DNA of 64,000 nucleotides. Source: Acidobacteriota bacterium. GTDB lineage: Bacteria; Acidobacteriota; Terriglobia; Terriglobales; Acidobacteriaceae. The notes under the pieces are model-generated. The model did no database searches. It was not told the DNA's origin and saw only the letters and a list, made by a program, of their open reading frames with translations. The stretch is from NCBI GenBank assembly GCA_003225175.1, contig QIBA01000032.1, forward strand, positions 1 through 64,000, written 5' to 3'. Position numbers and translations under genes: made by a program. Shown here one piece after another: positions 1 through 7,577 of this stretch (the stretch's first letter is position 1; each line of letters begins with the position of its first letter).

Positions 1-183
1 AGGTACTTCTGAAATCGTTTCGGCTACATCGGAAGGAAGCTTTGGGTCGCTTAAGAGCTCGGTGAGCACAACCGGCACCATCACCACTTGGCGATCTTCC
101 AGGGCACGGTCGAGCAGTTGTGCGTCCTCGCCACGGCTCCCGTCAAAAAACGCGATCCAGGTGCTTGTGTCGGCTGCGATCAC
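1..183 (-). CDS. vapC: VapC-like PIN-domain toxin, 3' part beyond window
   Basis: The first 61 residues of a PIN-domain ribonuclease toxin are present; the rest lies beyond the window edge. The N-terminus has the PIN hallmark VIAADTSTWIAFFDG, with the first acidic metal ligand at D5, and a second conserved acidic residue in VVLTELLSDP near residue 43. The start is a GTG at 181-183 that overlaps the antitoxin stop as GTGA, the usual translational coupling in vapBC operons. PIN toxins cleave RNA with Mg2+ and are blocked by the cognate VapB. The family is clear; the RNA target cannot be read from sequence. Confidence 0.8.
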   Translation of the reverse strand, partial: MIAADTSTWIAFFDGSRGEDAQLLDRALEDRQVVMVPVVLTELLSDPKLPSDVAETISEVP

Positions 184-383
184 CGGTCGGCCTTCAGCTC
201 CGTCAACCTTCGCGAGAAGCGAACCTTGCCTCGCAGCTTGCGCAGGCGCGCGTAAGTTCTCGAGGCCGCAACCAGTTGTAGTCCAGTACGAACGGTCTGA
301 GTAACCCCTGTACCGCTGGCTTGCTGCGCTCTTTCAAGAAGCGCCACCGGTACCTCCACAGTGATCTTCCGGGCAGTATCCAT
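180..383 (-). CDS. vapB: VapB-like antitoxin
   Basis: A 67-residue protein beginning MDTARKITVEVPVALLERA, a ribbon-helix-helix style N-terminus (beta strand then helix) typical of small DNA-binding antitoxins, followed by a basic tail that would contact the toxin. The ATG at 381-383 is preceded by GGAGG five bases upstream, which decides this start against the longer open frame. The stop overlaps the start of the PIN toxin by four bases, so the two are co-translated. Antitoxins of this type neutralise the toxin and repress their own promoter; the palindrome at 399-428 is a natural operator candidate. Exact RHH subfamily is uncertain. Confidence 0.7.
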   Translation of the reverse strand: MDTARKITVEVPVALLERAQQASGTGVTQTVRTGLQLVAASRTYARLRKLRGKVRFSRRLTELKADR

Positions 384-398
384 AGTGCCTCCGATGGT

Positions 399-428
399 AC
401 CATATTCGATACCAGCACTGAATATGGT
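399..428. promoter_or_regulatory. Palindrome upstream of vapBC, likely operator
   Basis: ACCATATTC (399-407) and GAATATGGT (420-428) form a perfect 9-bp inverted repeat with a 12-bp spacer, 16 bases upstream of the vapB start. Type II antitoxin operons are usually autoregulated at such palindromes. No convincing -35/-10 pair was assigned. Confidence 0.5.
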
Positions 429-521
429 GTTTCGTGTTTGCCCTGGCAGCAGTTGCCAGAAATCCCGAACCGCCAGAAATCCCCGGGACAGACGCAACGT
501 AACATCGCGTCTGGTTCATAG

Positions 522-650
522 CTAGTCTCGTTTTGAATCAACTCGTCCGTCCCCTCCGAGAAGTGACGCAACCATCCTCTTTGCCCACCCTCCGAAAACA
601 CAGAGGGTAGGGTAGCCACTTATGATTCATCCATCAAAAAGCGAGACTAG
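522..650. repeat. Long imperfect palindrome (MITE-like or hairpin element)
   Basis: This gene-free stretch between vapB (starts 383) and the kinase stop (734) folds on itself. CTAGTCTCG at 522-530 is matched by CGAGACTAG at 642-650. Further in, TTTTGAATCA (531-540) pairs with TGATTC (623-628) and CAAAAA (635-640), AAGTG (561-565) with CACTT (617-621), and ACCCTC (587-592) with GAGGGT (603-608). The whole 129 bp is therefore one interrupted hairpin. It could be a small non-autonomous mobile element, a structured RNA, or a terminator-like end for the kinase gene. No flanking target duplication was recognised. Nothing was found at 651-733. Confidence 0.5.
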
Positions 651-733
651 CGGGTAGAGCACCCGGCCAAAACCCGGAAACAAAGCACTGCTCAATTCGA
701 GGGTGTTCCACCCGTCCTGAGATAGTAGCCGTT

Positions 734-3499
734 CTACGGTTTGGATTCCTGCAAGAGAACCGTGTCTGACGAAATGTGCCCGCGGACAACTCCGAGGCCC
801 TTCCTGTCCGGTGTGAATCTGACTTGGAGTATCTGGTCAGATTTAAAGTTGGTGATCTGGTGCCCGGGTGAACCGTCGAGAGGTTCGACCCATATGTTGT
901 CTACGCCTCCCACGCCGATGGGATAGGCGAGGCTCTTTCCGTCGGGTGTGAATTGTGGGCCGCCTGCCAGTCGCGGATGGGTATCGAGCACTCGAGAACG
1001 CCGCGTTTCTACATTGAGCAGGGCTACTTTGTTGCTGTACTCGTTCTTCTGCGGATCGAGAATGCCGACGGTAAATGCCAGCGTCTTTCCATCCGCTGAG
1101 ATATCGTTATTCTGGCCGCTTATCGTTCCGTTTAGGTCCAATCCTCTGACGACGGTTTCCGGCGCGCCTGAACCCTCGATGGGAATCCGGCAAATCCGAT
1201 TGCCACTACCATCGCGGTAGTAAACCCACTTCTGATCGGGAGAACAAACTGCGAGGTGGTCGTTGGCACCGCTCGTCAATTTCACCGGATTTGATCCATC
1301 TGGATTAATGCGCCAAATGTTGACATTGCTTCCACCGTTTTTCCGTCTCCAGGGGAAGACAATGTAGTTGCCGCAGGTTGAGGCAGTTGCCATGAATGAG
1401 CTGTTCTCGAGTGCGATCTGCGTGGCCGCAGCTTCGCCGGGCCGCAGCCGCCACAATCGAACGCCCTCGCTTGCCAGCAGAGTGCCGTCCGCCATCCAGC
1501 GAAAAAATCGCGTATCCGCTAACTCTTCTGGTACCTGCTTCACCTCCGGCTGGCTATTAGACAGTGGAACAATAGCGAACGTCTGGACAAACCTCGCCTG
1601 CACTGTTGCGAAAGTCTTTCCATCTGCAGATGCGCTCAGGCTCGAATATAGGTTCGCATCACGGGTAATCGGATGCATTTCCCAATTGGGATACTCAAGG
1701 AATGCAATTTGCGCCCGGGTCGGGGGGAACTGCGTGCCCTTCGGACTGTAGATTGTAAAAACTCCACTGCTGTCAGGTGCCCACGTCAATGCTCCAATAA
1801 ATTTATCCGTGAATATTTTGGCGCGCTCGACTCTGCCCGAAGCGACGTCGAATAAAGCGACTCCATCCACTCCAGCCGAGTTATTGGCCGCAAACACGAT
1901 ATGCGATCCATCAGGAGACCATGCCGGGTGTCGGGGCATTTGGATCTCGGGTACGATCTGCAGGATCTTTTCGTCGCTTCCATCCATTGCAGCAGAGACG
2001 AAACGGGCCTTACCCACTTCAGGATCGTTGGCACGGGCAAAGACCATTCTGCTTCCGTCCGGGGCAAAGGCGACATCCGTATCGATGTCTCCGACAAGTT
2101 TCTGCGGAGTCCCTCCCAAAACGGGTATGCGATAGAGATTGAAGGCGTTATGGAGCGCGGTCTCTACTTTACGAAAATAGATATAGTTGGCGTCGGCGGA
2201 AAAGACGAGGCTCTCATATTCGGATGCAGACGGTGGCATGATCTGCGCGTCGCTGCCGGTGGCGATATTGTGTAGCTTGAGGCTTTGCAGGCCATTCTCC
2301 CTGACAGCGCTTAAGAGGAACTTTCCGTCCGGAGAAAGCGCGACAGCGACTACGTTTCCCGAGCTACTGACCTTCGTGATTGTGAAGTTCTGAAACGGGA
2401 AGGAACGCGGACGATGGAGCAGAGAGTAAACTCCGACACTGGCCACAGCCAGAATACTGACGAGGGCAACTCCCGCGCCAAACACACCCCACTTGTGCTG
2501 CCTGGCCACAGCGGCAACGACGGAGCTGCCGCTTGCTGACGTCGTTGATGCAGCGCCCGTCGACGCCTGCCGTCCAGACTCCAAATCGCGTTTCAGGCGC
2601 TGCAAGTCCGTGCGGAGTTCGGCAGCTTGCTGGTAGCGAAGGTTGCGATCCTTGTCGAGAGCCTTATTAATTATGTCTTCCAGTTTGACCGGAAGGTCAT
2701 GGTTCAATCGTATGGGAGGCACCGGCGCACGGTTCAAAATGGAATCAAAGATCTCGCCCGAGCTGTCTCCGCGGAACGGCAATGCGCCCGTTGCCATCTC
2801 ATACAGGACGGCGCCAAAGGAAAACAAATCCGTACGCGCGTCGAGCACTTTGGCTCGCACCTGCTCCGGAGACATATAAGCGATCGTCCCTACTGCTGAT
2901 CCGGGGCTAGTCAGATGCTCGGCACTCGACTCCATGGTCGGGCCCGACAGCGCCGGTTCCAACTTGCGCGCGCCTACGGTTACCTTTGCCAGGCCGAAGT
3001 CCAGAATCTTGGCATGGCCACGCCGGGTCACGAAGATATTCGCGGGCTTGATGTCGCGATGGACAATTCCTTCGGCGTGGGCGGCATCGAGACCGTCGGC
3101 GATTTCAATGGCCAAGTCCAGGATGAAGCCTGTCTCCAGCGGAGAACCCGCGATGCGATGCTTCAGCGTCATTCCATCCAGAAATTCCATGGCAATGAAT
3201 GCCTGCCCGTGCTGATCGTCAATTTCGTAGATCGTGCAGATATTCGGATGGTTCAGCGATGACGCAGCCTTTGCCTCGCGCTCAAACCGGGCGAGGGCCT
3301 GCGCGTCTTTGGCTACCTCGTCGGGCAGAAACTTGAGCGCTACAAATCTGCCGAGTTTCAGGTCCTCCGCTTTGTACACCACGCCCATGCCGCCGCCACC
3401 AAGTCTCTCGATGACGCGATAATGCGAGATCGTCTGGCCCAACAACGGGATGGCGTAGCCATGGGCGGGAATGTTAGGGGCGCTGCGAAGGCAAGTCAA
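734..3499 (-). CDS. Transmembrane Ser/Thr protein kinase with C-terminal TolB/PD40 propeller
   Basis: A 921-residue fusion. Residues about 27-290 are a Hanks-type kinase: glycine loop [11 protein letters not shown] (34-44), ATP-binding lysine in VALKFL (K56), catalytic loop [10 protein letters not shown] and DFGLAK metal motif. A proline/serine-rich linker leads to one membrane span (about 340-362, [19 protein letters not shown]). The rest is a beta propeller with repeats such as [31 protein letters not shown] and [11 protein letters not shown], the PD40/TolB pattern. This layout is common in Acidobacteria and suggests an outside ligand-sensing domain controlling an inner kinase. The frame opens with TTG at 3497-3499 preceded by GGAAAG; an in-frame TTG nearer [10 protein letters not shown] is an alternative. 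Substrate unknown. Confidence 0.9.
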   Translation of the reverse strand: MTCLRSAPNIPAHGYAIPLLGQTISHYRVIERLGGGGMGVVYKAEDLKLGRFVALKFLPDEVAKDAQALARFEREAKAASSLNHPNICTIYEIDDQHGQAFIAMEFLDGMTLKHRIAGSPLETGFILDLAIEIADGLDAAHAEGIVHRDIKPANIFVTRRGHAKILDFGLAKVTVGARKLEPALSGPTMESSAEHLTSPGSAVGTIAYMSPEQVRAKVLDARTDLFSFGAVLYEMATGALPFRGDSSGEIFDSILNRAPVPPIRLNHDLPVKLEDIINKALDKDRNLRYQQAAELRTDLQRLKRDLESGRQASTGAASTTSASGSSVVAAVARQHKWGVFGAGVALVSILAVASVGVYSLLHRPRSFPFQNFTITKVSSSGNVVAVALSPDGKFLLSAVRENGLQSLKLHNIATGSDAQIMPPSASEYESLVFSADANYIYFRKVETALHNAFNLYRIPVLGGTPQKLVGDIDTDVAFAPDGSRMVFARANDPEVGKARFVSAAMDGSDEKILQIVPEIQMPRHPAWSPDGSHIVFAANNSAGVDGVALFDVASGRVERAKIFTDKFIGALTWAPDSSGVFTIYSPKGTQFPPTRAQIAFLEYPNWEMHPITRDANLYSSLSASADGKTFATVQARFVQTFAIVPLSNSQPEVKQVPEELADTRFFRWMADGTLLASEGVRLWRLRPGEAAATQIALENSSFMATASTCGNYIVFPWRRKNGGSNVNIWRINPDGSNPVKLTSGANDHLAVCSPDQKWVYYRDGSGNRICRIPIEGSGAPETVVRGLDLNGTISGQNNDISADGKTLAFTVGILDPQKNEYSNKVALLNVETRRSRVLDTHPRLAGGPQFTPDGKSLAYPIGVGGVDNIWVEPLDGSPGHQITNFKSDQILQVRFTPDRKGLGVVRGHISSDTVLLQESKP

Positions 3500-3651
3500 C
3501 TACTCTTTCCAAAGTAGAGGGAAAAGGGGATCGCTGTGCATAACACAAAAGAATCGCCCAGATCAGGCCGTCCCCTTTTGGTCCTCGGAAACCGCCGATG
3601 CTAGGGCACCCACTTTTTCTCCCGGCTAGGCCACCCGCCGGCGAATGCTGC

Positions 3652-4422
3652 CTACATACTCGAGCCAGTCGCGGCGGCTCGAGCCGCCGCGGTCTCGCGC
3701 TCCTTGATGTCGAGAAAAAGAAGCGTATTCAGCGTTCCAAAGACCACGGCAACCAGCGGAGCAACCAGGAGCAAGCAAAATCTGGAAACGAGTTTCGCTG
3801 CCTCTTGGTTTGCCAGACCAAGGGCAAAGATCGCGAAGAAGATCAGTATTGCGGTGAGCAGCAGCCCACCACCAAGGGCAAGCACTGCGCCTCTAGATTG
3901 CCGTACTAACGCGGCGCTCCGCCGCCACGCTGAGCGCATCCCTTTCCCTTCGAGCATGATTGCCGGGACGGCAAAGGTGGTGATCGCAAGCACCGCCAAT
4001 CCGGGAAGCACAAAGACTTGAAACCCAAGAGTGGCTAACATTCCCACCGCAAACGATAGAGCGACCAAGCGACCCAGAGCCCGCACCACTCTCTGAAGCG
4101 CGCTACCAAACGACAGCTCCGTTCCTTCCTGCTCGGCAGAGACAATCTCGGAAATGCCGGCCAAGGCCAGCATCGGTGAAAGAAAAAAATAGGATATGTA
4201 GGAAAGTATCCAGGTAGATTTCATGAGCCAGCTCATGCTTTTCCAAACCTGGATCGGATCCAAGGAACCATCGGAGGCGGTAGATCCTGTCGTTCGTACC
4301 AGTAACATCAGCCCTGCGAAACTCAATGCGAACGGCCACAAGGAGACTCCAAACAACACTGTTCCCCGCCGCCCAATAATGCTCGCGGCACGCCCAATCA
4401 GCGAAGCGCTCCCAGTCGCCAT
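3652..4422 (-). CDS. Multi-pass membrane protein, GPDPase_memb-like
   Basis: A 256-residue hydrophobic protein with about five to six membrane spans (for example FGVSLWPFALSFAGLMLLV near the N-terminus, FAVGMLATLGFQVFVLPGLAV in the middle and GGGLLLTAILIFFAIFALGLA near the end). The stretch FAVPAIMLEGKGMRSAWRRSAALVR resembles the signature of integral membrane proteins related to the glycerophosphodiester phosphodiesterase membrane domain, which are mostly of unknown function. It lies alone on the minus strand, divergent from the next gene. No clear ribosome binding site precedes the ATG, so the start is tentative. Confidence 0.65.
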   Translation of the reverse strand: MATGSASLIGRAASIIGRRGTVLFGVSLWPFALSFAGLMLLVRTTGSTASDGSLDPIQVWKSMSWLMKSTWILSYISYFFLSPMLALAGISEIVSAEQEGTELSFGSALQRVVRALGRLVALSFAVGMLATLGFQVFVLPGLAVLAITTFAVPAIMLEGKGMRSAWRRSAALVRQSRGAVLALGGGLLLTAILIFFAIFALGLANQEAAKLVSRFCLLLVAPLVAVVFGTLNTLLFLDIKERETAAARAAATGSSM

Positions 4423-4651
4423 TAGGCCGCCAGTGTATGTCGCGAAACGAAAATGTCAAGGCCGGATGCTCTACCCTCTGGGGGTTCAAGGGTGGGGTTG
4501 CGAGAATATATCGAGTTCGTGGTCTGGGGCAGTTCCGTTTTGGATAGATTCGCAATAAAGTTAGCAAGAGTCTTAAGTCTGAACGTGTGGCTATCCACCT
4601 TTGGCGAAACCAGCGAAGGACGGAACACCCGCACAGAGGTCGAGTTTCATT

Positions 4652-5050
4652 ATGGAATATCTGATTGGGTTGATATTGGCTTTGGCGGTGGCTGGCTTCG
4701 CGGCGGTTTTGGGCTTTGACCGCGAGCGGGTCTTCTATCCGACGCTGCTGATCGTAATTGCCTCATACTATGCGTTGTTTGCCGTGATGGGAGCTTCTGT
4801 GCGAACACTCGTCATGGAAAGTGTCATCGCCGGTGGCTTCCTGGTTCTTGCGGTGGTCGGTTTCAAACGAAGTTTGTGGTTCGTAATCGCCGGCCTCATC
4901 GGGCACGCAGCCTTTGACTTCTTCCATCACTTGTTCATTGGAAATCCTGGAGTACCGCCGTGGTGGCCGGGTTTCTGTTTAGCATTCGATGCGACTCTGG
5001 GTGTCTTGTTGGCCATGCGCGTCATCAGGGAAGCCGCCCCGCAACGATAG
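4652..5050 (+). CDS. Small membrane protein, unknown function
   Basis: A 132-residue protein with four to five predicted membrane spans (MEYLIGLILALAVAGFAAVL, YPTLLIVIASYYALFAVMG, VIAGGFLVLAVVGF, LWFVIAGLIGHAAFDFFHH). The conserved-looking GHAAFDFFHHLF is rich in histidine and could hold a metal or substrate, but no family was recognised with confidence. GAGGT lies upstream of the ATG at 4652; the open frame extends 17 codons further but those are polar and unlikely. The stop is one base before the start of the polysaccharide deacetylase gene, so the two are probably one transcription unit. Confidence 0.65.
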   Translation: MEYLIGLILALAVAGFAAVLGFDRERVFYPTLLIVIASYYALFAVMGASVRTLVMESVIAGGFLVLAVVGFKRSLWFVIAGLIGHAAFDFFHHLFIGNPGVPPWWPGFCLAFDATLGVLLAMRVIREAAPQR

Positions 5051-5051
5051 A

Positions 5052-5972
5052 ATGTCGATCATGCGGCGGATCTTACTCTGGGTAATTCTTCTCTTTTCCC
5101 TTGCCCCGGGTCGTGCATTTTCCCAGGGCGTGGCCATCACCTTCGATGATTTGCCGCTGAACGGCGAATTGCCGCCGGGCGTGACGCGAGTGCAAATCGT
5201 CAAGGATGTGCTCGCGATACTGAAGCAGCGCAAGACGCCTCAGGTTTTTGGTTTTGTGAATGCCAACAAGCTTGAGAATAATCCGGATGCAGCGGCTGCC
5301 TTGGCGGAGTGGGTCGCGGGTGGGGAGCGCGTCGGCAATCACACCTACTCCCACATGAATCTCCAGCAGAATACGGCGGAGGCATTCGAGCGCGATCTGG
5401 CTCAGGACGAGCCCGTTTTGGAACTGCTTTCTCCCGCAAATGATTGGCACTGGTTGCGCTATCCATTTCTTCGCGAAGGCGACACCATGGAGAAGCGCCG
5501 CGCCGTCCGAGGGTATCTGCGCGATCGCGGATACAAGATCGCACAGGTCACCCTCGACTATGAGGACTACGCCTGGAATACTCCGTACGCTCGCTGCGCG
5601 GCGAAGCGGGACGCACGATCGATGGAGTGGCTTATCTCGAATTACCTGAGCATCGCGTCGGCTTACATCGATGGCGATCGCGCCATGGCTAAGCTCGTTT
5701 ACGGACACGATATCAACCATGTCCTGTTGTTGCATCTGGGCGCATTCAGCAGCACGATCCTGCCGCAACTTCTGGACATGCTGCAGGAAAAGCGCATGCG
5801 TCTCATAACGCTCGAGGAAGCAGAGAGCGATCCTGCTTACCAGATCGATCCTGATGTCCCAACCTCACGATTCGGCGATTCGTTGCTCGAGCAGATGATG
5901 AACGTGAAGAAGCTGCCTTACCCAAAGCTCCCGCCGAAGCCGTTCAAAGAACTGGAGAGCATCTGCCGTTAG
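5052..5972 (+). CDS. Secreted polysaccharide deacetylase (NodB family, CE4)
   Basis: A 306-residue protein with an N-terminal signal peptide (MRRILLWVILLFSLAPGRAFS, cleavage near residue 25). CE4 motif 1 is TFDDLP with the catalytic and metal aspartates at D32 and D33; motif 2 is GNHTYSH with metal histidines H97 and H101; motif 3 is RYPFLREG. All key residues of a metal-dependent N- or O-acetyl polysaccharide deacetylase are present, so it should be active on a cell-envelope or external glycan. ATG at 5052 begins just after the upstream membrane gene; a second ATG at 5061 directly precedes MRRILL and is equally possible. Substrate cannot be told from sequence. Confidence 0.85.
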   Translation: MSIMRRILLWVILLFSLAPGRAFSQGVAITFDDLPLNGELPPGVTRVQIVKDVLAILKQRKTPQVFGFVNANKLENNPDAAAALAEWVAGGERVGNHTYSHMNLQQNTAEAFERDLAQDEPVLELLSPANDWHWLRYPFLREGDTMEKRRAVRGYLRDRGYKIAQVTLDYEDYAWNTPYARCAAKRDARSMEWLISNYLSIASAYIDGDRAMAKLVYGHDINHVLLLHLGAFSSTILPQLLDMLQEKRMRLITLEEAESDPAYQIDPDVPTSRFGDSLLEQMMNVKKLPYPKLPPKPFKELESICR

Positions 5973-6189
5973 AAGTGAATGCAGATCGCTGGTGCGAGAT
6001 TTGTCCAGAGCGGTCGGCGAAGAGCTGAGTCCCACCTTCTATCCGCTGTCCCCCATTCTTCGGCTCCGCAAGCTGCGACTCCGATGTTCACATTCAGACG
6101 CACGTGTTCGGAATTGAACAATCTTGAAAGCGAATCCGTGTATCAGTTTCAGTTGGAGCTGTCTGCTGAGAGTGACTTAAGCGGATTTT

Positions 6190-6220
6190 CCTATTGATTC
6201 TCTATAGGTCGCTAACCTAT
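6190..6220. promoter_or_regulatory. Palindromes upstream of first padR gene, likely operator
   Basis: ATAGGT (6204-6209) and ACCTAT (6215-6220) form a perfect 6-5-6 palindrome, and CCTAT (6190-6194) pairs with the same ATAGG (6204-6208). They lie 32-62 bases before the PadR start. A second padR gene at 19363 has a palindrome of the same 6-5-6 geometry and the same CCTA/TAGG core, which supports autoregulation by PadR. Confidence 0.5.
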
Positions 6221-6251
6221 CCTCCTACAGAACGTCGATAGGAGCGTGCAC

Positions 6252-6584
6252 GTGGCGCCTGAACAAACCGCATTACTGCAGGGAACTCTGGATCTGCTCA
6301 TTTTGAAATCTCTCGCGCTTGACCAGATGCATGGACTGGGAATTGCAAGACGGGTTGAGCAGATTACCAGGGGAACTTTTCAAGTAAAGCCCGGATCGCT
6401 TTTTCCTGCTTTGCACCGCATGGAAGAAGAAGGCTGGGTAACGTCGGAATGGGGCGAGTCGGAGAACAACCGCCGAGCGAAGTACTACCGGCTTACGAAA
6501 ACTGGACGCAAACAACTCGAGACTGAAAGTGAGCGCTGGAGTCGCATTTCGCTAGCCATCGCCCAGGCGCTGGCAAGTTCTTAA
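6252..6584 (+). CDS. PadR-family transcriptional regulator
   Basis: A 110-residue winged-helix protein of the short PadR type: LLQGTLDLLILKSLALDQMHGLGIARRVEQ at the N-terminus, the wing with PGSLFPALHRMEEEGWV, then the conserved ENNRRAKYYRLTKTGRKQL. The C-terminal helix is short, as in the acidobacterial subgroup that accompanies ADOP permeases. GTG at 6252 has AGGAG seven bases upstream; a GTG at 6246 is too close to it. It leads an apparent unit with the DJ-1/YHS gene (15 bases downstream) and the ADOP permease. PadR proteins are usually ligand-responsive repressors of adjacent genes and of themselves. Confidence 0.9.
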   Translation: MAPEQTALLQGTLDLLILKSLALDQMHGLGIARRVEQITRGTFQVKPGSLFPALHRMEEEGWVTSEWGESENNRRAKYYRLTKTGRKQLETESERWSRISLAIAQALASS

Positions 6585-6599
6585 ATCAAGGAGGATGCC

Positions 6600-7535
6600 A
6601 TGAAGAGAAGGGAACTACTCAAGAACGCGGCAATGTTTGGTTTCGCGTCAGCCATGCCGCTGTCGGTGGCAAAGCTCAATTCCATTGTGGAGGCAGCACC
6701 AGAACGGAACACGCCGCCGCCGACTGCGAATCCGTTGCAACCGCCAAAAGAAGGGAGCATCCCAGTGGCTTTCGTGATCTCAGACGGAGCCGTGATGATC
6801 GACTTTGCGGGTCCGTGGGAGGTCTTTCAGGACGCAGGTATGGCCACGAACCCAGGCCAAATGGTGGAAGCCTTCAAGCTCTACACGGTGGCCGAAACCA
6901 CTAAACCAATCAAGGCGAGCGCCGGGATGAAGATTATTCCTGACTACAGCATTGAGAACGCTCCAGCGCCGAAGGTAATTGTTATTCCCGCGCAACACCA
7001 TGCAAGTAAGGCTGTCCTGGATTGGATTCGCAAATCCTCGCAGAGCGCTGACCTAACCATGTCGGTCTGCACAGGCGCCTTTGTCTTAGCTGAAACGGGA
7101 TTGTTGTCGGGAAAGACGGCAACAACTCATCACAGCTCCTACAAAGTGATGGCCATGGAGAATCCCGACATTCACGTGAAGCGCGGAGCCAGGTTTGTCG
7201 AGGACGGAAACATTGCTACCGCTGGTGGGCTCTCGTCTGGAATCGATCTGGCATTGCGAGTAGTGGAGCGCTACTACGGCCGCGAAGCCGCTGAGCGCAC
7301 GGCGTACGACATGGAGTATCAGGGCAAAGGCTGGATGAATCCGGATTCGAACGAGGCATACGCGAAGATCCCAGTTTCCACCGAAGATCATCCGCTTTGC
7401 CCGGTGTGCGAGATGGAAGTAAACGCGGCGGGTTCGCCGAAGTCAGTTTACAAAGGCAAGACATATCACTTCTGCATGCAGGACCATAAGCAGGCATTCG
7501 ATGCTTCGCCCGACAAGTATCTGAATGCAACCTAG
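6600..7535 (+). CDS. Exported DJ-1/PfpI-family protein with C-terminal YHS domain
   Basis: A 311-residue fusion. The N-terminus MKRRELLKNAAMFGFASA resembles a twin-arginine export signal. Residues about 53-225 are a DJ-1/PfpI (class I glutamine amidotransferase-like) domain, with the nucleophile-elbow cysteine at C157 in SVCTGAFVLAETG and conserved PGDxxxDFAGPWEVF-like start (VMIDFAGPWEVFQDA), as in AraC-type amidase-like members. Residues about 262-311 form a YHS domain with CPVCEME, VYKGKTYHFC and KYL, a small metal-associated module. GGAGG precedes the ATG. It sits between padR and an ADOP permease. Its chemistry is unknown; a stress or metal-linked role is inference. Confidence 0.8.
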   Translation: MKRRELLKNAAMFGFASAMPLSVAKLNSIVEAAPERNTPPPTANPLQPPKEGSIPVAFVISDGAVMIDFAGPWEVFQDAGMATNPGQMVEAFKLYTVAETTKPIKASAGMKIIPDYSIENAPAPKVIVIPAQHHASKAVLDWIRKSSQSADLTMSVCTGAFVLAETGLLSGKTATTHHSSYKVMAMENPDIHVKRGARFVEDGNIATAGGLSSGIDLALRVVERYYGREAAERTAYDMEYQGKGWMNPDSNEAYAKIPVSTEDHPLCPVCEMEVNAAGSPKSVYKGKTYHFCMQDHKQAFDASPDKYLNAT

Positions 7536-7577
7536 CGGCTTGCCGAAGTAGTCTAGTTCCAATCCGGGAATTATGCA

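Noticed and set aside
203-619. 138-codon minus frame covering vapB and the hairpin element
   Set aside because: Conflicts with the vapB frame, which has a ribosome binding site and coupling to the toxin; composition is Cys/Trp-rich and unlike protein.
4103-4567. 154-codon minus frame overlapping the membrane protein start
   Set aside because: Runs in another frame across the membrane protein; Arg/Trp-rich and without a start signal.
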